From: Hydra vulgaris
Taxonomy: Eukaryota; Cnidaria; Hydrozoa; Anthoathecata; Hydridae
Reading direction: 5' to 3'
Length of the DNA stretch: 64,000 bases
Assembly (NCBI RefSeq): GCF_038396675.1
Contig: NC_088931.1
Span: 8,236,001 to 8,300,000, forward strand
This document shows, one piece after another, positions 12,760 to 21,602 of the stretch. The notes under the pieces are model-generated. The model worked only from the letters and a program-made list of their open reading frames with translations. It ran no database searches and was not told where the DNA came from. Both the position numbers and the translations under genes were made by a program. Each line of letters starts with the position of its first letter. Position 1 is the stretch's first letter.

Positions 12760-12972
12760 TTACAAAAAACAACATAAAATAATGTTTGTATCCATCTTAT
12801 TTTCTATTTTTGATAAAAAACTATCGTCTTCTTTAAAAAGGAGTAAAAATTTAACAACCAACGTTTCATCCTCGTTCAAAACATTTTCTAGTTTTTTGTT
12901 TGGAATGTGTTTTGCATTTAACAAATTCAACAATTTTGTGTTTTTATCTGTATTTGCAATTATATATGACAT
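12760..12972 (-). CDS. Small viral accessory ORF (70 aa), unrecognised
   Basis: Intact ORF starting at ATG 12970-12972, which lies 14 nt after TTTTTTTCAG. It encodes a charged, helix-prone protein (Asn, Lys, Leu-rich) with a Cys pair at the very end. No domain is recognised. It lies just upstream of the helicase gene on the same strand; AATAAA-like and T-rich sequence separates the two. Confidence 0.55.
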   Translation of the reverse strand: MSYIIANTDKNTKLLNLLNAKHIPNKKLENVLNEDETLVVKFLLLFKEDDSFLSKIENKMDTNIILCCFL

Positions 12973-13076
12973 TTTTTATTATTTGCTGAAAAAAATAATT
13001 TAAAATTACAAAAAATTATCATAAATACTATTCCTTTTGTCAATTATAATGTTATTGTTATATTTGTTTTTTAAAA

Positions 13077-13232
13077 TCAGAATCTTCTTTTTTCGCAATT
13101 CAAACACATGTTCTCAACTTTACATTCGCACAAAGACAAATATAAAATTTCATTTTGGTAATAATTAACAATCTTCTTTAACTCCATTTCAGAATATCCA
13201 ATCTTTTTTGTTAATATCATATTTGTTTCCAT
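13077..13232 (-). CDS. Small viral ORF with a C-terminal cysteine cluster (51 aa)
   Basis: Starts at ATG 13230-13232, 14 nt after a T-tract/AG, with a leader nearly identical to that of the 13595 gene. The C-terminus has CECKVENMCLNCEK, a possible zinc-binding cluster. One of several small ORFs in tandem between 12.7 and 15.3 kb; function unknown. Confidence 0.5.
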   Translation of the reverse strand: METNMILTKKIGYSEMELKKIVNYYQNEILYLSLCECKVENMCLNCEKRRF

Positions 13233-13295
13233 TTTTTTTATTATGTAATCTAAAAAAAAAAACTTATTCTAAAAAAAATTATAAAAAATATTAGT

Positions 13296-13595
13296 TTAAT
13301 ATTTATTCGTTAATTCCATTTGATATTTTTTCACAATGTCATTGTCGTATATATATTTTTTAAGTTTTATAAATATTTCTCGACAAGTGTCACATGCTTT
13401 GTAATTGCAAAGTTCTTGATAAGTGTCACATGGAACGGAATTACAAATCGCACATTCGTTTGTAGAAAGCATACTTTTTTCCAATTTACCACTTACATCA
13501 AGTTTCGCAACAAAATCTAATAATCCATCGAAATCAAGATCTTGCTTATATACTTGCTTATATAAATCACATTCTTCAAAGCTTCTTTTTGACAT
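13296..13595 (-). CDS. Small viral cysteine-rich protein (99 aa)
   Basis: Intact ORF. ATG 13593-13595 follows TTTTTTTAG by a 14-nt leader, ATTACATAATAAAA. Residues about 48-76 hold CAIC, VPCDTYQELC and KACDTCREIF, a possible zinc-binding module, followed by a basic/aromatic helix. The C-x2-C plus following 'IxxxLKxYI' helix recurs in ORFs at 13610, 14175 and 14688, suggesting tandem paralogues. It could be a zinc-dependent regulator; there is no homology-based evidence here. Confidence 0.6.
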   Translation of the reverse strand: MSKRSFEECDLYKQVYKQDLDFDGLLDFVAKLDVSGKLEKSMLSTNECAICNSVPCDTYQELCNYKACDTCREIFIKLKKYIYDNDIVKKYQMELTNKY

Positions 13596-13609
13596 TTTTA
13601 TTATGTAAT

Positions 13610-13771
13610 CTAAAAAAATATTTTATATACTCGTCTTAATTCTATATAAATATGACAAGAATTCAAGTTACAATATACACAAACAGGGGAACAATCATAT
13701 TGTGCAATTTCACAAAGAGCCTCATATATAAAATCACGTTTTTTACAAATTACATGAAGTAATTCTTCCAT
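13610..13771 (-). CDS. Small viral Cys-motif ORF (53 aa)
   Basis: Starts at ATG 13769-13771, five bases after the stop of the preceding ORF, so it may be translated with it or be its frameshifted tail. It contains CSPVCVYCNLNSCHIYIELRRV, presented here only as a motif: C-x3-C-x2-C-x4-C then a helix, matching the pattern in neighbouring ORFs. Its TAG stop (13610-13612) overlaps the AG acceptor used by the next gene downstream. Confidence 0.45.
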   Translation of the reverse strand: MEELLHVICKKRDFIYEALCEIAQYDCSPVCVYCNLNSCHIYIELRRVYKIFF

Positions 13772-13776
13772 ACACT

Positions 13777-14149
13777 TCAGTTTTGTTGCAGCTTTTTCAC
13801 TTTCAATAAATTTTCTTTTTCAATTTTAAAGGTTTTTTCTTCTGAATAACTTATGACTTGTAGTTCTTCTGGCTTTATTTCACGAACTTCTTTTACAAAA
13901 TAATCAAACTGTTTTTCAGTCATTTCTTTACTCGCTCGAAATTCTTCTAAAGGTATAAAGTGTTCATCTTTAGTCGTTTCTTTACTTGGTTGAAATTCTT
14001 CTATTGGAAATAAAGGCATAAAGGGAAAAGAGCTATACTCGTCATAATTCAAAAAAGAGAGGAGCAAACTCTGTTTTTACAATTTCGTTAACGATATCAT
14101 AACCACCATCTTCATTTTTAACAAGTTCCATTTCATAAACTTTATACAT
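13777..14149 (-). pseudogene. Small viral ORF with an internal duplicated segment, frameshifted
   Basis: ATG 14147-14149 follows T-tract/AG with leader ATTACATAAAAAA. A frame change near 14060 at a T-run splits it into a 38-codon head and a 96-residue tail. The tail has a tandem pair of similar 15-residue segments (IEEFQPSKETTKDEHF and LEEFRASKEMTEKQF) and is very acidic/basic mixed. No domain recognised. Confidence 0.45.
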
Positions 14150-14174
14150 TTTTTTATGTAATCTAAAAAAATAG

Positions 14175-14435
14175 TTACAAAAATTTTAATAATTTAATAT
14201 AATTTTCAAATATTTCGATTACCATTTCTTTAATATTTTTTCCATCAATATATTCTCGAATTAAATCTAAATTTCTTTGACAAGAATGACAAGGATTTAA
14301 ACCAGAACAATGCTCTTCAACTCAAGAATCTACTTCTTCCGTAGTTTTTTTTATTATTTGACTATCATCATGAAAAACAGCCACATCTAACAAAAGCTTT
14401 GTGATTAAATTTTCAACTTGATATTTAAAAGACAT
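14175..14435 (-). pseudogene. Small viral Cys-motif ORF with in-frame TGA
   Basis: ATG 14433-14435 lies after T-tract/AG with leader ATTTCATAATAAAA. About 86 codons; one TGA at 14322-14324 interrupts it. After the stop the frame continues with NPCHSCQRNLDLIREYI, matching the C-x2-C-plus-helix signature of the neighbouring small ORFs. Probably a paralogue of the 13296 gene. Confidence 0.45.
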
Positions 14436-14483
14436 TTTTATTATGAAATCTAAAATATACAATAAAAATACAATAAAAATTAT

Positions 14484-14659
14484 CTAAAAAATTTCTTTGA
14501 ATTGTTCATTCATTGCATTCAATTCATTCTTTGCATTCAATTCATTCATTTCATAAACAATTTTAGTCTTTTAACAATCTGAACACAATTGTACGTATTG
14601 ACATGTTGTTAGTGCTGGTGTCGTAAAACTATTTGATGGTCGTCTATTATTTTTACCAT
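14484..14659 (-). pseudogene. Small viral ORF, early frameshift
   Basis: ATG 14657-14659 follows TTTTAG with leader ATTACATAATAAAAAA. The start frame closes after about 16 codons; a second frame contains CQYVQLCSDC and a repeated NELNA/MNEL element before a TAG (14484-14486) that ends a T-tract. Function unknown. Confidence 0.35.
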
Positions 14660-14687
14660 TTTTTTATTATGTAATCTAAAAACAAAA

Positions 14688-14912
14688 TTATATTTTTACT
14701 TTATCATCAAACCATATACATGTTGTTATTTCTAAAAGTTTTGTTTTCATATCACCAGAAATAAATTCTTGACAAATTTCTTCAATATATTCACTGTATT
14801 GTTTACAAAGAATATTACTTTTACATTGACAATGTCCTACAAAATGAGCAAGTGAAAGTGTTTCTGTTGAGACATCTAGTTTTTGAGCAGCCTGTAATAT
14901 AATATTTTCTAT
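14688..14912 (-). pseudogene. Small viral Cys-motif ORF, expected start reads ATA
   Basis: A T9-AG acceptor at 14926 is followed by a short A-rich leader and an open frame of 74 codons, but the first codon at the usual distance is ATA (14910-14912), not ATG. The product has GHCQCKSNILC and a following helix (YSEYIEEICQEFI), again the small-ORF family signature. Confidence 0.4.
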
Positions 14913-14920
14913 TTTTTTAT

Positions 14921-15081
14921 CTAATCTAAAAAAAAGTATTCAAATGATTCATTAGATTTACGAATGAACGTTGTAATTCTTCTCGTAAAATTAATAATTT
15001 TTCAGTCTCATTTTGAAAATAAAAACGATTCATTATTTCTTTACGAAATTCAGTAACATTTTTTTAAATATATTCAAACAT
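14921..15081 (-). pseudogene. Small viral helical ORF with early in-frame TAA
   Basis: ATG 15079-15081 overlaps the end of the upstream ORF. A TAA at 15064-15066 follows five codons; the same frame then stays open for about 47 codons (FRKEIMNRFYFQ, ELQRSFVNLMNHL) to TAG 14921-14923. That stop lies inside the acceptor region of the next gene. Alpha-helical, no domain recognised. Confidence 0.35.
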
Positions 15082-15083
15082 AG

Positions 15084-15300
15084 CTACATCTCTTTTTTTT
15101 GCTTCTCTTCCTTATTTGCAAATTTTCTATCTAGACTTTCGATAACTTCTTTATTTGTAGCAAATAATTTGTATATAGCGTTCATATAAAGTTGTAAAGT
15201 TTTCAATCTTTCTTTAAAACAATCTTTCTCGGCATCTTCTTGTATTAATTTATTCATTTCGTTCATAGCTTCTTTTAGTCTGTTGACATGAAAATTTTTA
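15084..15300 (-). pseudogene. Viral coiled-coil-like ORF
   Basis: The frame runs from the left arm of the inverted repeat (15303-15357) through NRLKEAMNEMNKLIQ to a Lys/Glu-rich C-terminus, stop 15084-15086. It looks like a coiled coil. The start is unclear; an ATG at 15264-15266 gives 60 residues. The upstream part changes frame near 15300 and overlaps sequence encoding INSFINVLDDFYK, which is present again in inverted orientation at 15447-15501. Confidence 0.4.
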
Positions 15301-15302
15301 AC

Positions 15303-15501
15303 AAAATGTCTTTATTTTATAAAAATCATCAAGTACATTAATAAATGAATTAATATGATATCCAACGTGCTCGGGATATTATTTTTCGTTACGATCGAGA
15401 ACAATATTGTCGTTCATCAAGAATACATGGTTACGTTGAAAACTTACATATTAATTCATTTATTAATGTACTTGATGATTTTTATAAAGTAAAGACATTT
15501 T
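15303..15501. repeat. Long inverted repeat, 55-bp arms with 89-bp spacer
   Basis: Arms 15303-15357 and 15447-15501 differ at one position by eye. Both arms encode the same INSFINVLDDFYK-like peptide, reading outwards on opposite strands. The spacer belongs to a plus-strand frame. Confidence 0.9.
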
Positions 15502-15530
15502 TATGCAAGCAAGTCAAATTATTTCGTTAA
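15357..15530 (+). pseudogene. Plus-strand viral ORF fragment across the inverted-repeat spacer
   Basis: An open frame of about 57 codons without ATG start reads RARDIIFRYDREQYC, then through the right arm, to TAA 15528-15530. Composition (Arg, Tyr, Asp) is coding-like. Coding pieces in other frames continue to about 15620. The rest of 15530-15800 shows only short broken frames. Function unknown. Confidence 0.3.
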
Positions 15531-15827
15531 ATAAACTAGAAGCTTATTTAGATATTTTTGCTAGGATTCAAAACAGTTGTCAATATAAAGAAAACATTTA
15601 CAATTTAATTTAATAGAAATAGATATGATAAATCATATGAATTCAATGGAAAGCATATTTTTATTTAAAATTATTTAAATGAGTTAAAATTTATTGAAGA
15701 AAATTTTTCAGAATTGTTAACTTTTGCTTAAAAACATATTGAATATACTCACGATTAAGAATATGATTTTAATAATTTATCTGTTATTAATTTGTAATTA
15801 TTCTTTTTTTAGATCAACTAATAAAAC

Positions 15828-15929
15828 ATGGAAACTTTTGAAAAAACAAATAATTGGGATTTGCCAGCAATTCATTTTTTTAATTTTCTAAAAAAATTTT
15901 TTTTACAAAACTATTTACAGGTTTTTTAA
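15828..15929 (+). CDS. Tiny viral ORF (33 aa) behind an acceptor-leader module
   Basis: ATG 15828-15830 is preceded by TTCTTTTTTTAG and the leader ATCAACTAATAAAAC, almost the same as the leader before the zinc-finger gene at 27200. The product is short and aromatic-rich (NNWDLPAIHFFNFL). It may be the first exon of a longer product or a remnant. Confidence 0.35.
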   Translation: METFEKTNNWDLPAIHFFNFLKKFFLQNYLQVF

Positions 15930-16021
15930 AAAAAATAAAATAATTTCTAAACACTTTATCCGAGACGTAAAGCAAGTTCAATAAAGTACAGCAAACATTT
16001 TTCCACGTCATAATAGATAAA

Positions 16022-16489
16022 TTAAACACCTAATATTCTACATAATATAGCAAACATTTTAATTTGTTTACCATGTAGTCCACATATTTTAAATGTTATG
16101 TTATGATTTAAAAAAGGCCATTTTAAAATGACGTCATAAGGTGAAGATCCCATTATAATATACAATCCTATTTCTTCTTCATTGTGATGATCGCATTTCA
16201 TATTTACCGACAATTTCATTAAAAATTGATAATTTTTCATACAAAATGGTACGCTATAATAATCTTTACTCTCATTTTTTAATTGTTCGTGGAAATTTTC
16301 AAAAATCCATATTTTACTACAATGTCCACTATTATTGTGCATTTTTTCTAAAATGGATAGACGTAAATCTAAATTATTTATTTTACTATTATACAATCCG
16401 TTGAATAAGAAACTTGGATTGTCGGTATAAATGGTAAAAGCAAGTCTCACATTTTCTTCATTTCTATCAGCTATAATTTTTTTACTTAT
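16022..16489 (-). CDS. MATH/TRAF-C domain protein of the virus
   Basis: Residues after about position 40 match the MATH (TRAF-C) fold: SKIWIFENFHEQL for the IW.I.NF strand, YYSVPFCMKNYQFLMKL for the y.S.PF....Y...m.l block, IGLYIIMGSSPYDVILKWPF for the lsl...im.g..D..L.WPF block. MATH domains bind receptor tails and peptide degrons in TNF-receptor/TLR signalling and in E3 ligases. No RING or BTB is attached. The frame is open from a T-tract/AG at 16490 to stop 16022, but I see no in-frame ATG near the acceptor; the first codon there is ATA. A viral TRAF-like decoy or adaptor is inferred. Confidence 0.75.
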   Translation of the reverse strand: MSKKIIADRNEENVRLAFTIYTDNPSFLFNGLYNSKINNLDLRLSILEKMHNNSGHCSKIWIFENFHEQLKNESKDYYSVPFCMKNYQFLMKLSVNMKCDHHNEEEIGLYIIMGSSPYDVILKWPFLNHNITFKICGLHGKQIKMFAILCRILGV

Positions 16490-16544
16490 CTAAAAAAAAA
16501 TATTAAAAAAAACCTAAATAATTATAAAAAAATATTACAAAAGT

Positions 16545-16987
16545 TTACTTTCCAGTGGAACCAAAACCACCCTTTCTTTTAATGTTTTTAATCATTGTCG
16601 TTGTCACAAAGTGACAAGCACTATTTATATTATCAATTTCTATTACTTTTTTTATAGCTTTAAATATTTTCACAAATCCCATTTGAGCAACAGCATCTCC
16701 ACGATTAATAATATAATCTTCTTTCGAATGATTCATCAATATAACTTTAATTTCATCTTTATGATCAGGGTCTATTATTCCTGGAGAATTCAACACAACA
16801 ACACCATATTTAAGAGCTATACCTGATTTTGAATATATATGACCTACTAAATCTGGATCTATTAAATCGATATAGACTCCAGTGCTTACTAAAATACGTT
16901 CATCAGGTCGACGTATGTAAGACTTTGTGCTTCTCAAATCAAAACAAGCGCTTTCTATTGTTTCATAAAAAGACCATTTTTGAGCAT
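16545..16987 (-). CDS. dut: dUTPase
   Basis: Hydrolyses dUTP to dUMP and pyrophosphate, keeping uracil out of viral DNA and supplying dUMP. Trimeric dUTPase motifs: ACFDL (motif 1, near 16930), IYSKSGIALKYG (motif 2), GIIDPDHKDEI (motif 3), GDAVAQMGF (motif 4) and RKGGFGSTGK at the C-terminus (motif 5). About 140 residues, normal for the family. ATG at 16985-16987 is followed within a few codons by a one-base frame change at an A-run (about 16975); after that the frame is open to TGA/TAA at 16545. The P-loop-like C-terminal motif is complete, so the catalytic core is preserved. An acceptor-like TTTTTTTAG lies upstream. Confidence 0.93.
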
Positions 16988-17024
16988 CTCTTATTTAAAT
17001 CATCTAAAAAAGTTTTTTTAAAAT

Positions 17025-17448
17025 TCAAACATTAATTTTAAATTCGAAAGAATATACTACATGTTCTCTTTTTTTTCTATGAGAAACAATGCAATCTTTA
17101 CAAAAACTTGATTTACAAAAAAAACTAATAAAACAAAACAAAAATATTTTTTCACAAAGTTCGCAATGACCAAACCAATGATAATAAAAGTCAAATTGTT
17201 TTAAATCACTTTCATTTAATTCTCTATTAAAAATTTCATTTACATAAGGTAATAAAGGTATATTTGTATGAAACTCGGTATCTATCCACATGTTATAAAA
17301 TAGGTTGTCTACTTTTTTTACTAATTTTTTATCATAATCTTCTACAAGTAAAGATTTTTCTAATTTAACACTTCCATCAAAATGTTTTTATTTCAATTTT
17401 ACAATTTCTAATCTTGTTTTTTCATATAATGAATCTCAACATTTTCCA
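17025..17448 (-). pseudogene. B-box-like zinc protein of the virus
   Basis: The frame from ATG 17289-17291 gives 88 residues; it also continues upstream with two in-frame stops to a possible ATG near 17448. The C-terminal part has CELCEKIFLFC and then SFCKDCIVSHRKKREH, whose C-x2-C...H...H order resembles a B-box zinc finger (as in TRIM proteins) lacking some ligands. A role in protein-protein contacts is possible; the domain call is weak. Confidence 0.4.
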
Positions 17449-17459
17449 TTTTTTTGCAA

Positions 17460-17746
17460 TCTAAACACTTTTTTTTTTGCGCAAACTTCAATTGAAGATT
17501 AAAATTTTTTTTCCCTTTTATATAAAATGGTAGTCATAACAACATAAACTATTTCATTAAAATTGAATTAAAGTAACAAAGTACAAAGTTTAAAGTTCAT
17601 CATACCACACTTTGAACTTTATGTAAGGAATGATGTTCTTAAACAAACTTGTTTAGTACTCGTTTTTTTATCTCTCTTTTCAACTGAAAACAGTATAAAA
17701 GGAGCTGATTTTAATTTAAAATTTATTCAAACCACAACTAAAAAAG
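17460..17746. promoter_or_regulatory. Divergent promoter region between minus- and plus-strand viral genes
   Basis: No ORF lies here. A TATA box (GTATAAAAGG, 17692-17701) sits about 46 nt before the plus-strand ATG at 17747. On the other strand a TATAAAA-like run near 17520 could serve the minus cluster. A hairpin with TAAAGTTCA/TGAACTTTA arms lies at about 17590-17622. Confidence 0.5.
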
Positions 17747-18458
17747 ATGGAAAACGAATTTGAAACTGCTTATTGCAACAAAAACAGCTATGTTAAATTT
17801 GCAGATTTAGCAGCTGTCACTTTATGGTATCTTGATTTTAAAGAAGAAAAAAATATAAAAGATAGACAATATTCAACTGTTCCTCTTAAACCTCTTGCAC
17901 AATTCAACTATGTTAAAAAAGAGTTGATCTATAAACCAAAAAACCATGGTTGTGAAATATTATTACCATGGAAATACAAAGATGTGTGCGATTTCAACAA
18001 AACAAATTATTTATTCAGATCTGAATTGAAATTAACAAAAGATGACAACAAAATTAAAATCGCCACCAAAGGTTAAATTATTAATAATGTGGTCTTTAAA
18101 TTTAATCACAAAAAAATGACAAAAAAAGTGTTGGAGGCTTTAATGGACAGCATGCAAGTTGATCAGAACAAAGCTTATCTCACTGTAATTTATCCTAAAT
18201 CGGGTATATTAAAAACTGTGGAGTTTAAACGGATACACGATACGTTTAGCAAATGAAGACGACGAGATTCATAATACAGAGTATGAAAGATTATTAGCTG
18301 TAGAACCTTCTTTCCATAACCATATCAATAAAAATGGTGTAAATAGAAGTTACAATATCAATATGAAGAAAGCTGGCTCGGAACTAGTTAAAAAAGTATT
18401 GAGTGAGGCGAAAAAAGCAAAACTTGAAGCACCAGAAGCATCAGAAGAAGAAGAATAA
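17747..18458 (+). pseudogene. Viral protein behind a strong TATA box, unrecognised
   Basis: ATG at 17747 gives 109 residues to TAA (18074-18076); the same and then a shifted frame stay open to TAA 18456-18458, where the product ends in an acidic tail (ASEEEE). In between are one in-frame stop and a frame change near 18235. The segment KVLEALMDSMQVDQNKAYLTV and the acidic tail suggest a soluble, abundant protein, for example a DNA-binding or minor structural protein. No family is recognised. Promoter strength (TATA at 17693) suggests high expression. Confidence 0.45.
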
Positions 18459-18537
18459 GTTTTTTTTTGTAATTTTTTTAATTGAATTAAAAACCTGTTT
18501 TATTGATAAAAAAAGTTGTTTTTTCTTATCTATTTTC

Positions 18538-18548
18538 CTATATAAAGA
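18538..18548 (+). promoter_or_regulatory. TATA box before the 18.56-kb viral gene
   Basis: CCTATATAAAGAG lies about 15 nt before an A-run and the ATG at 18559. Similar TATAAAA elements precede ATG 20325 (20278-20286) and ATG 22368 (22341-22350). Confidence 0.45.
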
Positions 18549-18558
18549 GTAAAAAAAA

Positions 18559-19480
18559 ATGATAATGAATTGCATCCTATGTTGTTTGAATTTCACCATT
18601 TAAATAATACGTATGAAGAATGGCAAGATATTATATTTTCTTATTTAAAAAGTTTTAACTTGGAGTTAAACTTGGAAAAAAAGAAAAATGGATTGATTTG
18701 TATTATATATTTATAGCTAAAGACTATAAAAGCTGTCTTTATTTGTTTGAAAAAGCTTCTCGTCGTTATTTGAATTTTGCAGAACAATCAGCCTCATGGA
18801 GGACTAACATGTTTGAAGTATGTTGCATGATTAACGATGGTTTTTAAAATATAACAAAAACAACAGTGGAAAAACAACACAAAGAATTAAGAAAAAAACT
18901 AGAAGAGTTTATTAAAGTGTATAAACTTTATTTCAAATTAAAATATCCTGAAAAGAATTCTACTTCATGGAAAAGCAAACTTAAACAGACTTTGAAGTAT
19001 TATTTTTTGTTTCCTTATATATCTAACAAATGGGAATATGATAGCTTGAAGAAAAATTGTAAAATATTAAAAAACGTTTATCCTGCTTGTATAGAGCAAC
19101 CGCCTTGCTTTTCATTCAACGATAAAGTTTTCCATAATGGCTATTATAGCATTTATACACCTGTTCCTATTTACGAATGTTTTATAAAAAAAAAGTTTGC
19201 GAAGAAGGAGATAAAGTTTACATTTATAAAGCTTTTGATCGCTGTAATTTCCACGAAAAAAGTTTAATAGAAATGTTTCTTACAGCTCAATGGTTTTTTT
19301 TCTTTAAAAGAAACTTTAACGTTTCAATCGTTTTATACAGAAAAGAAGACGAAGTATATAATTATAACACTAACGAAATAGTATCGAAACAACCTATACA
19401 CAGAAACACTAATTATACCAAATATTATGTCACCGCAATGAAAGATTATAAAGAAGACATATTTTTTATTTTTTATTTAT
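18559..19480 (+). pseudogene. Viral gene of about 300 codons, frameshifted, unrecognised
   Basis: Coding-like frames follow one another: a first block with LHPMLFEFHHLNN, a frame change at an A8-G-A5 run (about 18680), an in-frame TAA (18845-18847), then a 133-residue block (KELRKKLEEFIKVYKLYFKL) and another frame change near 19190 into FDRCNFHEKSLIEMF. Aromatic- and Lys-rich throughout. The shared TATA box and lack of other starts suggest one gene. Function unknown. Confidence 0.4.
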
Positions 19481-20218
19481 TTTTTTTCATATTAAAAAGT
19501 TGATACACAAGATTATTATTATGAAATATATTGTTAAAACATTCACAAGTGTCTTTTTTTAAAACTTTCATACATTGCATGTTTTCTTTTATAAGCGAAA
19601 TTAAGTTTGCATACTTTTTTACGCATAACTCAGTATATTGATCAACACATCCGTTATTTATGAAACCATTCACAAAATTTTCTAAATACAGCGAAAACAT
19701 AAGCGTTTCGTATTTGGCGCAATGTTCCTAAGAATGATCTTTATAAATACTGTGCTGAAAATGTTCCAAACACAAATCTTCGTTGTTTGCGTAAACATGT
19801 AGTTTAGCGATTTTAGGAAACGAAAAACATGATAAATCAAAACTGAAAATGTTATTATCTTTTATAGCCTCCAAAGCATCTCTCTCAATATGTCCACCTT
19901 TATAAAAAACCACCTTTATGAGTTAAATTCATATTTATCGAATTGTTCCTTCAAATATTGAATTACTGTACTGCAAAATATAATCTCTCCAGTATATTTA
20001 AAAGTAGGATAATATGATAATCCATGAATATTATTTAGACAATAATAATAAATTTTTTTGTATTTTGCAGGTAATTCTTCTAATTTTATACACGGTATGA
20101 CTTGAACGTGAAAATATTTTTTATCGTTAAGTGATCTTAAACATAATTCTAGAATACAATGTCTTCTCCAAGGATGATTATTATTGTTGCTAATGTACTC
20201 AATATCTAACATCCACAA
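19473..20218 (-). pseudogene. Viral minus-strand gene in three pieces, unrecognised
   Basis: Three open segments (20218-19916, 19913-19728, 19700-19473) are separated by two stops or frame changes. The first starts MWMLDIEYI, and the second contains FYKGGHIERDALEAI. An acidic D-x-E near the start and the later conserved-looking KGG segment could belong to an RNase H-fold exonuclease, but this is speculative. It lies between two plus-strand genes and is convergent with the upstream one. Confidence 0.4.
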
Positions 20219-20324
20219 CTAAAAAAAGTAAATTTTTTATTAAAAAAGAAGCGTATTCTTTTAAAAAAATGAATAAAAAAGTATAAAAATCATCATAAAA
20301 AATTTTTCATTAATTTTTTTTCTA

Positions 20325-20932
20325 AATGAATCGCGTTGATAACATTATTAAAAAAATATATATATAAACATTGCGAAAAAAAGTCTGGAAATTCTTCACC
20401 CTCATCTGTTCATGTAGAAAAAGAACATTATACGGATAAAAAATCATTTGATTTTTTACAAAATGTACTCGATTCTAAAAGAATAACATTATATTCTTAC
20501 AGTATTGAAAACAGTATTGTTTTAAAAACAGTCAATTTAAAAATTTACTTGAAAATCCTCAACTTTGCCCTATTCATCTCGAACACTTTGCTGGTTTGAA
20601 AGATCATCTCGGCAATAACTATATAGCCGAACTCTATAAAGCCAAGCTCACTGTTTTGATACTAGACAGAGATATCAAATCTACTTTTGTTCAAACAGAT
20701 TAAAATCAAACAGACGGATTCGTAGATACCTTTACTACAAAAATAATACCTACCGTCTCTTCTTTGATAGAAAAACTAGATGGAGCTTTAAAAAAGAAAT
20801 CTATTAAAAGAAACATTGAAGGAATTATAAAGGAAGGAGCCAGCGATAAAAAAAACTTTATTTGTTAATATATTACACGCTATTGTAACTATATTTATTA
20901 CGAGTTTTTTTAGTTTAGAAGAAGAAGAATAA
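20325..20932 (+). pseudogene. Viral gene upstream of the protease, unrecognised
   Basis: ATG 20325 is preceded by a TATA-like GTATAAAAATC. Frames change near 20355 and 20555, with an in-frame TAA at 20701-20703; the C-terminal part contains IIPTVSSLIEKLDGALKKK and ends with a short acidic tail just before the protease ATG. A structural role is possible from its position beside the protease; no homology is recognised. Confidence 0.35.
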
Positions 20933-20937
20933 AAAAA

Positions 20938-21562
20938 ATGGCTACAGATGAATCTTTGTCTCGTTTTTTAAAAATTCTGAATTTAAAAACTATTTTATAG
21001 GAGTTTATGCTTTTGACGAGCTGAGTCAAACGCAAACTCATATTCATATTATTACCAATATGAAAAAAATGGTGCTTTTATCATTTATAACAATGAAACC
21101 ACAAAAGAAGCAGGTCAACATTGGAGAGTGTTGATGAAAATAGATAAAGCTCATTTTTTTTGTTTTGATAGTTTAGGATAAGAAAGTGTATTACAACAAA
21201 CTCCAAAACATTTAAGATATAACAGACAATTATTTGAACCAATAGAAGAAGTAAAAAGTAATATACAAATCAACACTATTAATATTAACTACAATGAAAT
21301 TGAAACTAATTCTTATATAAGACAAACAAATCATTTTCCTAGAGAATGGACAGCAGATAATCATGAGTTTTATTGGTTTACAAAATTTATTTTAAAATAT
21401 AGTGAAATGACTAATAATCAAAAGGTATTTTTTTCATACAACAAATTTCCTTTTCAATGGAATGATAGTAGTTTGTGCGGAGCGTTTGCAGCTTATTTTG
21501 TTGCTCTAGTATTTCGCAGTGAAAATGTTTTATATAGCGATCAAATTTATTGTGCAGATTGA
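20938..21562 (+). pseudogene. Adenain-like cysteine protease, broken
   Basis: Maturation protease that cleaves capsid precursors in adenoviruses and Polinton-like viruses. Catalytic elements in order: GQHW with the His (21112-21125), FDSLG with the Asp (21163-21178), FQWNDSSLCG with the oxyanion Gln and the nucleophile Cys (TGC 21475-21477). Length about 205 codons, as in adenain. ATG 20938-20940 follows TTTTTTTAG by 27 nt. Two frame changes fall in A-runs (about 20973 and 21068) and a TAA interrupts directly after FDSLG (21179-21181), so it is inactive as written. The upstream neighbour ends at 20932 and a helical ORF follows. Confidence 0.85.
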
Positions 21563-21602
21563 TAAATTGTTAATTTTATGAAGTAACAAGTCTTCATGCC
21601 TC

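Noticed and set aside
13575-13620. Mavirus/CroV-type late promoter (TCTA) before viral genes
   Set aside because: The coding strand has TAGA not TCTA, and the motif sits where splice acceptors with matching donors occur nearby.
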